Source: Chrysemys picta bellii (Eukaryota > Chordata > Testudines > Emydidae). From it: DNA of 64,000 bases. The stretch is taken from the NCBI RefSeq assembly GCF_011386835.1, contig NC_088796.1, forward strand, positions 87,255,968 through 87,319,967. The letters are read 5' to 3'. The notes beneath the pieces were generated by a model. That model was not told where the DNA came from, made no database searches, and saw only the letters and a list, made by a program, of their open reading frames with translations. Positions within the stretch are counted from its first letter, which is position 1. Each line of letters begins with the position of its first letter. The translations under genes were made by a program, and so were the position numbers. Below are positions 45,663 to 56,096 of this stretch, piece by piece.

Positions 45663-47540
45663 GTGGAAAAGCAACATCACTTGCCACATAACCTCAGCAA
45701 TGCTGAACACAACGCCATCTACAGCCTCAGAAACAACCCTGACATCATAATCAAAAAGGCTGACAAAGGAGGTGCTGTCGTCATCATGAATAAATTGGAA
45801 TATGACCAAGAAGCTGCTAGACAGCTCTCTAACACCACATTCTACAGGCCATTACCCTCTGATCCCACTGAGTATTACCTAAAGAAACTACACCATCTGC
45901 TAAAAAAACTCCCTGACAAAGCACAGGAACAAATCTGTACAGACACATGCCTAGAACCCCGACCAGGGGTATTCTATTTGCTACCCAAGATCCATAAACC
46001 TGGATATCCTGGACGCCCCATCATCTCAGGCATTGGCACCCTAACATCAGGCTTGTCTGGTTATGTAGACTCTCTCCTCAGACCCTACGCTACCAGCACT
46101 CCCAGCTATCTTCGAGACACCACTGACTTCCTGAGGAAACTACAATCCATTGGTGATCTTCCAGAAAACACCATCCTGGGCACTATGGACGTAGAAGCCC
46201 TCTACACCAATATTCCACACAAAGATGGACTACAAGCTATCAGGAACTGTGATAATGTCACAGCTAACCTGGTGGCTGAACTTTGTGATTTTGTCCTCAC
46301 CCACAACTATTTCACATTTGGGGACAATATATACCTTCAAGTCAGCGGCACTGCTATGGGTACCCGCATGGCCCCACAATATGCCAACATTTTTATGGCT
46401 GACTTAGAACAACGCTTCCTTAGCTCTCGTCCCCTAACGCCCCTACTCTACTTGCGCTACACTGATGACATCTTCATCATCTGGACCCATGGAAAAGAAG
46501 CCCTTGAGGAATTTCACCATGATTTCAATAATTTCCATCCCACCATCAACCTCAGCCTAGATCAATCCACACAAGCGGTCCATTTCCTGGACACTACTGT
46601 GCTAATAAACGATGGTCACATAAATACCACCCTATACCGGAAACCTACTGACCGCTACACTTACCTACATGCCTCCAGCTTCCATCCAGGACACACCACA
46701 CGGTCCATTGTCTACAGCCAAGCTTTAAGATATAACCGCATTTGCTCCAATCCCTCAGATAGAGACAAGCACCTACAAGATCTCTATCAAGCATTCTTAA
46801 AACTACAATACCCACCTGCTGAAGTGAAAAAACAGATTGACAGAGCCAGACGAGTACCCAGAAGTCACCTCCTACAAGACAGGCCCAACAAAGAAAATAA
46901 CAGAACACCACTAGCTGTCACCTTCAGCCCCCAACTAAAACCTCTCCAGCGCATCATCAGAGATCTACAACCTATCCTGAAAGATGATCCTTTACTCTCA
47001 CAGATCTTGGGAGACAGACCTGTCCTCGCTTACAGACAACCCCCCAACCTAAAGCAAATACTCACCAGCAACCACACATCACTGAACAAAACCACTAACC
47101 CAGGAACCTATCCTTGTAACAAACCCCGATGCCAACTCTGTCCACATATCTATTCAAGTGACATCATCATAGGACCTAATCACATCAGCCATACCATCAG
47201 GGGCTCGTTCACCTGCACATCTACCAATGTGATATATGCCATCATGTGCCAGCAATGCCCCTCTGCCATGTACATTGGCCAAACCAGACAGTCTCTACAC
47301 AAAAGAATTAATGGACACAAATCTGACATCAGGAATCATAATACTCAAAAACCAGTGGGAGAACACTTTAACCTGTCTGGTCATTCAGTGACAGACCTGC
47401 GGGTGGCTATATTACAACAGAAAAACTTCAAAAACAGACTCCAACGAGAGACTGCTGAGCTGGAATTGATATGCAAACTAGACACAATCAACAAAGGATT
47501 GAATAAGGACTGGGAATGGCTGAGCCATTACAAACATTGA
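45663..47540 (+). CDS. PLE reverse transcriptase / GIY-YIG endonuclease
   Basis: This protein copies element RNA into DNA at a nick made by its own endonuclease. The open frame of 625 codons starts with GTG and is really the downstream part of a longer frame opening at 44903. RT motifs in order (residues of this frame): KADKGGAVVIM (32-42), LPKIHKPG (107-114), MDVEALYTNIP with catalytic D176, SGTAMGTRMAPQYAN (about 227-241), YTDD at 266-269 holding D268 and D269, HFLDT (about 311) and LYRKPTD. A CX4CX2C cluster (CNKPRCQLC) lies near residue 485. The GIY-YIG nuclease follows, with VIYAI at 523-527, MYIGQT at 536-541, a conserved Arg nearby, GH and a later Glu in ELELI. All catalytic residues I can check are present. 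The frame ends at TGA 47538-47540. Confidence 0.95.
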   Translation: MEKQHHLPHNLSNAEHNAIYSLRNNPDIIIKKADKGGAVVIMNKLEYDQEAARQLSNTTFYRPLPSDPTEYYLKKLHHLLKKLPDKAQEQICTDTCLEPRPGVFYLLPKIHKPGYPGRPIISGIGTLTSGLSGYVDSLLRPYATSTPSYLRDTTDFLRKLQSIGDLPENTILGTMDVEALYTNIPHKDGLQAIRNCDNVTANLVAELCDFVLTHNYFTFGDNIYLQVSGTAMGTRMAPQYANIFMADLEQRFLSSRPLTPLLYLRYTDDIFIIWTHGKEALEEFHHDFNNFHPTINLSLDQSTQAVHFLDTTVLINDGHINTTLYRKPTDRYTYLHASSFHPGHTTRSIVYSQALRYNRICSNPSDRDKHLQDLYQAFLKLQYPPAEVKKQIDRARRVPRSHLLQDRPNKENNRTPLAVTFSPQLKPLQRIIRDLQPILKDDPLLSQILGDRPVLAYRQPPNLKQILTSNHTSLNKTTNPGTYPCNKPRCQLCPHIYSSDIIIGPNHISHTIRGSFTCTSTNVIYAIMCQQCPSAMYIGQTRQSLHKRINGHKSDIRNHNTQKPVGEHFNLSGHSVTDLRVAILQQKNFKNRLQRETAELELICKLDTINKGLNKDWEWLSHYKH

Positions 47541-47729
47541 ATCTATCTCCCCTTGTAAGTATTCTCACACTTCTTATCAACCTGTCTGTACTGGGCTAGC
47601 TTGATTATCACTTCAAAAGTTTTTTTTCTCTTACTTAATTGGCCTCTCAGAGTTGGTAAGACAACTCCCACCTGTTCATGCTCTCTGTATGTGTGTATAT
47701 ATATCTCCTCAATATATGTTCCATTCTAT
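47541..47729 (+). other. PLE 3' untranslated region
   Basis: It connects the stop codon to the 3' pLTR. It contains the CTTACTTAATTGGCCTCTCA and CTCCCACCTGTTCATGCTCT words that also appear inverted at the element's 5' side, and a short (TA/TG)-rich stretch. Confidence 0.85.
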
Positions 47730-47863
47730 ATGCATCCGAAGAAGTGGGCTGTAGTCCACGAAAGCTTATGCTCTAATAAATTTGTTAGTCTCTAAGGTGC
47801 CACAAGTACTCCTGTTCTTTTTGCGGATACAGACTAACACGGCTGCTACTCTGAAACCTGTCA
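47730..47863 (+). repeat. PLE 3' pLTR
   Basis: This is the second direct copy of the pLTR, ending CTGAAACCTGTCA exactly at the target duplication. Confidence 0.9.
47736..47773 (+). ncRNA. Hammerhead-ribozyme-like motif, 3' pLTR
   Basis: CCGAAGA 47736-47742, helix II GTGGGC/GTCCAC with TGTA loop 47744-47759, GAAA 47760-47763, helix III GC-TTAT-GC, and CTC at 47771-47773. This copy has a better helix III than the 5' copy. The U4-to-C change, the extra A at 47743 and a weak helix I remain. Confidence 0.55.
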
Positions 47864-47877
47864 ATAAATAATGAATA
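47864..47877 (+). repeat. PLE target-site duplication, right copy
   Basis: ATAAATAATGAATA, identical to 44551-44564. Confidence 0.9.
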
Positions 47878-48080
47878 ATACTATCAGCAAGTTGGTAATA
47901 AATTAAGCTAACTATATAAAATAGACTTCATGTTGCAGGAAAAAAAAGTAAATTATTAGGTGTTAGAGTTGCAAACATTTTGTTTTATATGCTACTTCCA
48001 AGAACAAAAATATTATGGCCAAAAGAAAAAAAGGTGTCAGCCAATTGGCTGTCTGGATGCTGTCCCTTCTTTTAGTAGTA

Positions 48081-48212
48081 ATAGTACTGTCGTGCTGTTT
48101 TACAAGGCAGTAATCCAGTCACCAAATGGAGAAACTATGAGACCAAAGCCCTCATGGGTTATGCCAACAGGAGGACTGAATTATGGCCTTGTAAAACAGT
48201 GTGGCAGTGCTA
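48081..48212. repeat. Long imperfect hairpin (MITE-like)
   Basis: Arms 48081-48120 and 48173-48212 are diverged inverted repeats with a perfect 14-bp core CTGTTTTACAAGGC (48095-48108 versus 48186-48199). The spacer is about 50 bases. The structure could be a tiny MITE or a pre-miRNA-like hairpin. Confidence 0.75.
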
Positions 48213-48834
48213 TTGTTGCTCTTCTGCTACAATTGTTTAAAAAATAGAATTTTAAATAATTAAAAATATATATTCTTAGTAATTTGTCAAGTGAAAGAAC
48301 CATCTAAACCCGTGATATGGAGCAAAGTAGGGCAGAATTTCTCCAGAATAACATAGTAGAAGCAGGAACAGGTTCCAATAAAATGACTCTCCACTCATCT
48401 GACTCCTGTGACCTGAGACAAACTCTAACCTGTTAGCCTTTTTCATTATATTTTCAGCTTTACTCATATCTGTAACTCATGGTTGCAGGCAAAACAGGAA
48501 ACAGAAGAGCACTAGGCTACTTTCATAATGTTTCAACCCCTGTTTTGAGGGATAAAATGGTTTGGATAGATCAGGGAAGGCTTAAATAAGCATCTTCAAG
48601 TCCTGTTTCAAACTAAAAAGTGTAGTACCCAGCTTTCTGTAGTCTGCCCATCATCTTTCAGTACAACAAATATGAAGAGGAGTCATTTTGTTTGAATTTG
48701 AAATACATTAAGATAATAACAAGGGCTTGAGTTGCAGAGCTCTGATCTGAACTTACCCTAAATTCATGGTTTCTCAGATCAAATGTTAGTCATGGCTCTA
48801 ATGCTTAGGAGAGAGACACAATGTTTTTGGGTAG

Positions 48835-49340
48835 GGCTGATTGAAAATTTTCTGTTGAAATTGTTTTTGGATAAAAGAATTGGGTTTTTGACTAAACAAT
48901 CTTTTTCCACAGAAAGTGTCTGCTTTCCACGGAAAACTTTGACTTTTCATTAAAAAGCTGAACACCCAAAAAACCAAAACATTTAAGTCGAAAACTAAAA
49001 TATTTCAAATGGGAAATGCTGCTCTGGTGCTACATGGGAGTTGTTTGGCTGCCTCGTGCCTCCATTCTCCTCTATGAGCTGGGTTCCCCAGCCAGACTAT
49101 ATCTCCCACAATGCTGCAGCCAGGGATTCTCATGACGCACTGTTCAATGCTCAGCAAGAGGAGAAACTCTGATGCATCAGGGAAGCTATAGCTCATCCAG
49201 GGAGCCTGGCCCATAGAGGAGAATGGGGGCATGAGGCACCTGAACTACAACTTCAGTGAGGCTCAGTGAAGTATTTCCAAATTGAAAATTTCAATTTTAA
49301 CCTAAAGATTGTGGCCAAATTCCCACCCCACCCCCATCAT
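48835..49340. mobile_element. Palindromic MITE-like repeat
   Basis: Arms 49040-49088 and 49197-49253 are inverted repeats (for example CCATTCTCCTCTATGAGCTG against its counterpart CATAGAGGAGAATGGGGG). AT-rich outer sequence with GAAAATTTTC-type words extends the symmetry towards 48840 and 49290. It is non-coding. Confidence 0.65.
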
Positions 49341-50135
49341 TTTTTTTTAAAACAGAAAAGTAAAAAAATTTCTGCAGGAAGAAAAGTATTTTCCACTCAG
49401 CTCAGTTTTGGAGCACTGTTAATATATCATAACCATTTCATTTGTAAGGACAGTTCATGTTCAGCAACATGTCATCAAACCAAAATTGAGCCTTTCTGAG
49501 ACCAGGTCTTAAACTGAATAGCAGATAGATTTCATCTCTCAGTGGTGGCACTGTGCCAGTGAGAGCTGCTGAAGCCATTATGTCTATCCATCCATCTACC
49601 CAAGCATTTATATCACACCCATCATGGTGGTGCCTGATTGCATCAGACAGTGCAATGCTCTGGGAGTACCAAGCAGAGTGGCCCTGTCACACCTTTGAAA
49701 AGTGGTGCATGCACTTCCTTCTTTGCTGGCCCCCTTCTGTTGACTTGATAGAGTTGGAGAATTGGACCCTTAACTTGCAAACCATTTAAAGTTGAACCAC
49801 CACTAACCTGTGGATTTACTTCTGTCCATCACTAGACACTATGGATTCTTTTCAATAAGGGGTACTGATTACCAGTGCATCAGTTTACACTATGAAGACT
49901 GCTTCAGACATTCAAAAGAACTAAGAAACTAACAAACTGTATAGGGTATAAGTCAGCACAGAATTTATTCATTAACCATTTTTAAAAAAACGAATGCTTC
50001 AGTTTTGAAAAAAGCAACAATAACTGCAAAATCCACATTTAAGTCGCGCCCTGATTTTCTGCTCTTCTAAGCAATGAGAAACAAATTGGCAACAGGCTGG
50101 CATTGAAGGGGATTGGAAGGCAGATTTAACATCTA
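49341..50135. other. Unassigned DNA
   Basis: No gene is recognised. Confidence 0.35.
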
Positions 50136-50290
50136 ATATACCTCTACCTCGATATAACGCTGTCCTCGGGAGCCAAAAAATCTTACCGCGTTATAGGTGA
50201 AACTGCGTTATATCGAACTTGCTTTGATCCACCGGAGTGTGCAGTCCTGCCCCCCCGGAGCGCTGCTTTACCACGATATATCCGAATTCT
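50136..50290 (+). mobile_element. Mariner/Tigger-like MITE fragment
   Basis: CCTCTACCTCGATATAACGC at the left, ACCGCGTTATAGGTGAAACT, GCGTTATATCGAAC and a GATATATCCGAATTC end give repeated GATATAACGCG-type words in both orientations. It contrasts with AT-rich flanks by its CpG content. Confidence 0.65.
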
Positions 50291-53200
50291 AAAACTAAAA
50301 TAAACAATATGCAGTGAATTGTGTTCATTTTAATAGCTTGAACATATCCATAGATGATGATAGGGAAAGCAAAGTCCAGATGTACAGGCCCAGCAATTCT
50401 CTTTAAAAACAAGGCATAATTAAGGTTTACTCACACTCTCCAAAAAAGGGTAAGAGTGAACTAAGAACCAGGATTTTGTTCAAGGCCTCAGAGTAATTAT
50501 ATATTTTACATCTCTTTCAACGCAATGCTTTGCTTAAGCATGGGAATGCTCTAGCAGACTCGTAACAATATTTCCATACTGTACATTTATTGCAGCTACT
50601 CATTAAGTCAAATTGCTAGCACATGAAGTCATGTGGAAAAAAGTAGTATTTAAGACATAACATTTGCAGGATGCAAACATGAGAAGTGAAGATTTTTTCA
50701 TCAACTTTTGGTTCCCAGTCAAAGCAAAATTCCAGTGAACACGCAAAAGGGAGTGAGAGGGGGAAGATTAATATTAATTTGAAAATGATTTTGAATTCAA
50801 TGTCTCAGCAAATTGCAGTTCTCCACTACGCCATTGTTCATCCAGGGACAGATACAGTTGCTTCAAAGCACATGAAATGAAAATGATAAAGGCCCATTAG
50901 TAACCGAAGCTGTGTTTAAAAAAAAATATACTACTACAATCAATCTTTTAACACTCACTAGTATTTGTTACCTCAATAATGATGCTTTTAGAGACTCAAT
51001 ATCATAATTTGACATAGTTTGCTACAAACTTATATTTTATAAGTATTTGAAGATAATTTATTTTATCTGATGTGTAAAGAAAAAAAACCTTACTAATGCT
51101 TTTTCCCTTCTAAGCCAGGCTTGCTTTTACAACAGCAAATAATTAAACTTTCCACACTGTTGCACCTTTTTTACAGCAGCATAGGTCCACTGATACCAAT
51201 GGAGTTACACTGACATATAACCAGAGCAATACCATGGTGAATAAGACCCTATATCTGGAAAGAGTCACATGCAAGAAATGTCACAAAAATAATTTATAAC
51301 CTGTAGAGAACGCATCAGATAAAGTGCTATTAAAATTACTGGTGCCTTAAATGTAAAAAATAATAGAACCATCCAAACACACACACATATATATGCACCC
51401 ATATTGAGTAACTGTTTTGGTATAAGTTGGTCCCTTTATTACTTTAATTAATTTGGAAAAGAAGTGAGATGACTGGGGAAATATTAGGAGACAGAGTACA
51501 GAAGAGAAGAAAATTAAAGAAATGATCAGGGTGGGGAAGTTTGGGGAGGTTGCTAGTGTGACCATGAGGTCCTTGTTAATAGAACCAGTCCCTTGGCCCT
51601 GTAAATGAGAATCACAGCTTTTTTTGAGAATTTTTAAATAAAGTACCTCTCTAGACCATTTCCTTGAGGAGACCAGTTCTGTTCTGCAGCAGGAAGCAGG
51701 GAGGCCCTTAAATTTCCTACCTGCCTCTGTACAAACATACTCACACAATCCTTAAGTAAAATGAATACGTTAAGTTTTGGGTGTATCCCAAAGTATCATG
51801 GTGTTAGCGATCCTTGAATCCTTAGGCTAGGCATATTCATGGTGGTGTGATCATGGCAGTCTGGAATCTCTTACATTCAGGACGGAGATGGCAAAAACTG
51901 TTTGGCAACCTACTCCAAAATGATTATGGCCAGCTCTGCCTATTAAAAATGTTAACCCTCTCTTCTTGCATCTTTGACCAGTGCCTCCTGGTGTGCCTGG
52001 GAAAGCAACCAAGTAGTTCCAGAAGCCCCCATCCCTCTCCCGTACTATCTGAGGAAAGAAGGGGCCAAGCTGCAGCTGAGAAAACAGATGGACCTTGCAG
52101 CATGTCCCGAAGGTCAACAGATTCAAGACATTTTGGACCATCTTTGTTATTCACTGACTGCAATCCCAATGAATGCCCCTATCAGCCCATTCACTATCCA
52201 AAATACTTGCACTCTCTGTTTGCCTGCCTTCCTCCCCCACCCCCTTTAATTTATCTGCTTTTCTTCCCAATGGCTTTTTTCATGTTAGCACCAACTTTCC
52301 TTATGCTGTTTTTAAGCCTTACTCTTTTCCTATCCACAACTTGCATGGCATCTCGGTGACTTTTCTCTGTGCTAGAGCATATAAAAGCTTGAGTTGTCTA
52401 TTAGTCACATCTTCATTCTTGGTTTCTTTTATCCCCCACTTCCAGACAGATAAGCATGATGCAGCCTGGCTGTCTTTCAGACAGTGCCTCTCTGCCTCGC
52501 CTCAGCTTGGAATTTGAAGAAACAGTACTAGGAGGGAGCTTGAGGTCCAGTTGCCTCACTAACCACCAGCTAGTGGAGATCTACCTCACCAATCTGGGGT
52601 GATGTGCTCCCTCTTTCCTTTCCAGAGCAATTGAGGGAGACCTTAAACAGTCAGGGAAGACTTGTCTGCTTCAGGAACCAAATGAGACCCCTTCCTCAAC
52701 TAACTACATAAGCCGATCGCCAGAGGTTACGTGATTCACAACCAACCAAGCAGCCAGCCAGAAACTTGCCTACCACCACTGCTGCTGCTGCGAGGAACGC
52801 CTAACACCTAGAAAGGCCTTAATGAGATAATGAAGAGAGGGGAAATAGGTGGGTGAAGAGTCAGGGCTAGGTGTGGGAGTGGTGGCTGGATTGATGGAGT
52901 TGGGGGGATGGAGGGAGGGAAGGAAGAGTATGGAAACAACGGATTTTTTGCAGAGGAGCAGAGAAGCATGGAACTGATGGAATTAAAATGTTGGCAGCAT
53001 AACACTAGTGAGGAACAACAGCAATAGCAGGACCAAAAGGAACAACCATCACCCATATGACTGGCACCTGAGGTGGGTATTCAAATGTTTCCCTGTTCAT
53101 CACATAGCAATCTGACTAAAACAGAGACCTGAAGGAAAGAGCCCTTCCGCTTCCTAATGGATATTATTTAGTGTGTAGTACCACCACAGGAGAGGGGTGT

Positions 53201-53844
53201 GGGGAAGGGCAACAGCAGCTGCAGTAGCACCTGAAGTAACAGTAATGTGGGAGGGTGAACCACAGACCCTGGGACGACGAGTGCCCCTCTCCTGTATTTT
53301 ATGAAGTGCCTTCTGCAGGGGCAAAGAAGAGACCACACACAGAACAGAAACCATCATACTGTGATGACAGAAGTTAACAAGAAAAAAACAGCCATTGCCC
53401 TAAGAGTCAGGACAGGATCCAGTGCATCGAATCAGTGACAACAGCTGGAAAACTAGGTACAGTACAACAAAGAAGAAATAGCAATGTACAGAAAAATAAG
53501 GTTGTTCTCTACATCCATCTGAATCAAATGGCAGCAAAATAAACTGGCCTCTGACATTTTAGGCAGCTCAGAGCTTTCAAATGGAAGTGGGAGGAGACAC
53601 AAAATTAATCTACATTTTCAGAAAGTCCTATAATACAAGGAAAGGCAGAGTGATATTCTGCTTTCATTTAATTTTAATATGCATCTCCCCACTCCTCCCT
53701 CATCACTCAGAGCTCAACAGCCACTTCAGTAAAGTCACACACTAAAAGATTTATCACTCAAAAAAGTTAAAATATTATTTTCCACACACAGGCAGTTCCC
53801 CCCCCATTTTGAAAATCAAATGTCTAATTTTATTTAATTTAGTG
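50291..53844. other. Unassigned DNA
   Basis: No gene is recognised. The 170-codon frame at 51847-52359 overlaps several other frames, begins mid-sequence and has only a hydrophobic low-complexity C-terminus. The 133-codon minus frame at 51347-51748 has no domain. Confidence 0.4.
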
Positions 53845-54055
53845 TGGGAGTCAATGTGACCTAGTGGACTGGGACTCAGGAGACCTGAGTTATGGTCCCA
53901 GCTGTGTCCCTGGTAGCTGGGTCACCATAAGTAAGTCACTTCACTGCCCTGTGCCTCAGTTTTCATACCTGTAAATTGGGGATAATGACACTGATCTCCT
54001 TTGTAAAGCACTTAGATAACTACTGATAAAAAGCTCTAGATATTATCATGGCTAA
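53845..54055 (+). mobile_element. MIR-like SINE
   Basis: GTGACCTAGTGGACTGGGAC, TCAGGAGACCTGAGTTATGG, GTAAGTCACTTCACTGCCCT and GTGCCTCAGTTTTCATACCT then GTAAATTGGGGATAATGACA give the full MIR order. Confidence 0.8.
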
Positions 54056-54665
54056 TTTGTTTTCAGGAGTAAATAGTCCACGTTAGCCAGCATTGCTTCA
54101 AAGCAGCTATGTAGCTATTATCCAAGTAATTCACAAGCACTGTGGATTTCAAATAAAAAATATTCGACAGTACTTTTTACTAGCTATTGAAATGCATTAG
54201 TGTTCCTGCATCTTTGAACTATGTATAAGATTACAGCTGTTCCTGTGAATTACTGGATGTCTTTATCTAAAGTGAGTTTTAATAACCTTTGTATTTTTTT
54301 AGCTTTAGGATTTAGTGATGGCCCAAAATAGCCCTTTCAGTGTCCCTGTCCCACTGCATTATTTGTGGAAAAGGACAATACATGTGTCCCACTTTCTGAT
54401 CTAAGCAGCTTCATAAATCAGATCCCATATTAGATGGTGATGGTGAGCCAGATGGCAGCTGTTGTTGGAGGAGCTCAACAAGAATGAAAGCCTGTGATCT
54501 TTCCCGTCACTTAACAAGCCTAATTTTTATAGCTGTCATCATACTTGGAATGTCTGAGAGGAGACACTAAGACACAAGAAATGAGGGTCACAACAAGGAG
54601 AGGGAGCACAAGTGACTTTGTGAGCTTTTCCTGCTTCTGCAAAGATATCATTTCTTCATAAGGAC

Positions 54666-54705
<40 letters not shown>

Positions 54706-55018
54706 TTCCCTCCTCCCCGCCCCCCCCCAAGGAAATTAGGTCTAGTGTTCTAAAGTGACATTTATGAAGAGCAAATTGATTTCCAAGAGCTTCATGTATA
54801 AACCACTCTAGGCTCGATCCTATAAGATGATGAATGCCCTCAACTTCTACGTACTTCACTGTGAATTGAAGGCACTCAGTGCTTCTGAGGAGTAAGTTTC
54901 TTATCAGGCAAACACCATAGAATTATGTATAAACTCACAGTCTTCAGCGAAAAAGCCACCCATTAATTGCCTAGGGCTAGGAAGAAACATCTGCTATAGG
55001 CAAGAAGTTCCATAAATA
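54056..55018. other. Unassigned DNA with (CT)n(CA)n microsatellite
   Basis: A compound (CT)n(CA)n repeat lies at 54664-54705. No gene is seen. Confidence 0.5.
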
Positions 55019-55023
55019 CCCAC

Positions 55024-56091
55024 TGTGACCCTGGCAGACCAGGTGCCAGGTCATACCAAGGCCCAGGACCTCACTGAACACTGACAAATGCACAACAGGA
55101 AACCAGTCTGTCTCGCCTGTGTGTTGGTACAGTTAAAATAGACATTGTTATAAGAATATATTTAGACTTTATGGAATGCTTTTAGGATGCTGCGTGTAGT
55201 AATCCTACTTATAATATCTGTATCCCATGGTATAAAGTTAGATTGAGTGTTTGCATTGTAAAACTGCTGTGATTGTATAACTCACCAAACAGGAAAAGAA
55301 ACATTAATTAAAGTAAAGTGCTCATTCTGCACACAAGATGGTCCATTGAAGGTAAATAAGGCATTGTGTAGCATCAAAAGGACAGAGATCATATTGACTG
55401 TGTTTCTCACTTCCCCCCCAGGAAGGGGAGGCCTTCTCATGAACTCATTGCTTCATCTTGGATTCTGGGGTGAAGGGGATAAAAATGCCTGACCAGAAGG
55501 AATTGAGATCTCTTTATGCTGTCTGCATTCTGAGGGGCAAAGATTCCTAAACATAAGCAAGAGATCCCCATGCTGGTTGGCATGGGTCAGCCCTAAAGGT
55601 CACATATAAGCTTCTGTAACAAGCAGCTTTATTACCTTTTGTAAATCTAAGTCTGTAACTTGTGTGTATGTTTCCTGTTTCAATCTCATAGATAACTCAT
55701 TTAATTTCTTAGTAATTAAATCTTTAGTTTATTACAGGATTGGCTACAGGTGTTGTCTTGGTTTGAGATTAGAGTACAAATGACCTGGGGTAAGTGACTG
55801 GTCCTTTGGGACAGGGAGTAACCTGAGTATTATTGTGATTTTTGGTGTAAAGTGACTATCTATCACATAGTCCAGCTTGCCTGGGCAGCAAAGATAGACG
55901 GGGTTGCCCAAGGGAACTGCCTGTGACTCCATGATAAGACTGTTACAATACTTTAGGTGTTCACAGTTGTTACTGGCTTGGTGAAATCTAATTATAAAAC
56001 ATACAATCAGACTGGGGTTTCTGCCTTGCTTGTTGACAGTCTGCCCTGAAGTTGGCACTCATGGTCCTGAGCCACTCCAGACAGCATGAAA
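55024..56091 (+). mobile_element. Solo LTR, about 1.07 kb
   Basis: The unit begins TGTGACCCTGGCAGACCAGG and ends ACTCCAGACAGCATGAAA. CCCAC is present immediately outside both ends (55019-55023 and 56092-56096), a 5-bp target duplication. It contains a TATA-like GGGATAAAAATGCC near 55480 and a TAATTAAATCTTTAGTTTAT polyadenylation-like region near 55715, in plus orientation. No internal gag, pol or env is present. The 3' end should be CA but reads AA. The superfamily (endogenous retrovirus or Gypsy) is unresolved. Confidence 0.7.
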
Positions 56092-56096
56092 CCCAC

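Larger units (their letters stand above)
44565..47863 (+). mobile_element. Near-complete Penelope-like retroelement
   Basis: This 3.3-kb element is bounded by a perfect 14-bp target duplication. In order it has an inverted copy of its own 3' end (44565-44752), a pLTR (44767-44900), a coding region (44903-47540), a 3' UTR (47541-47729) and a second pLTR (47730-47863). The encoded protein joins a telomerase-like reverse transcriptase to a GIY-YIG endonuclease, which defines PLEs. The pLTRs differ at two positions, and the coding region has one stop and one frameshift upstream of an intact RT-EN frame. It appears recent. Intronless coding and no LTR-type primer site fit a target-primed mechanism. 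Confidence 0.95.

Noticed and set aside
51847..52359. 170-codon plus-strand frame
   Set aside because: No recognisable domain. It overlaps five other frames of similar length, has no promoter or splice context, and its hydrophobic tail comes from a pyrimidine-rich stretch.
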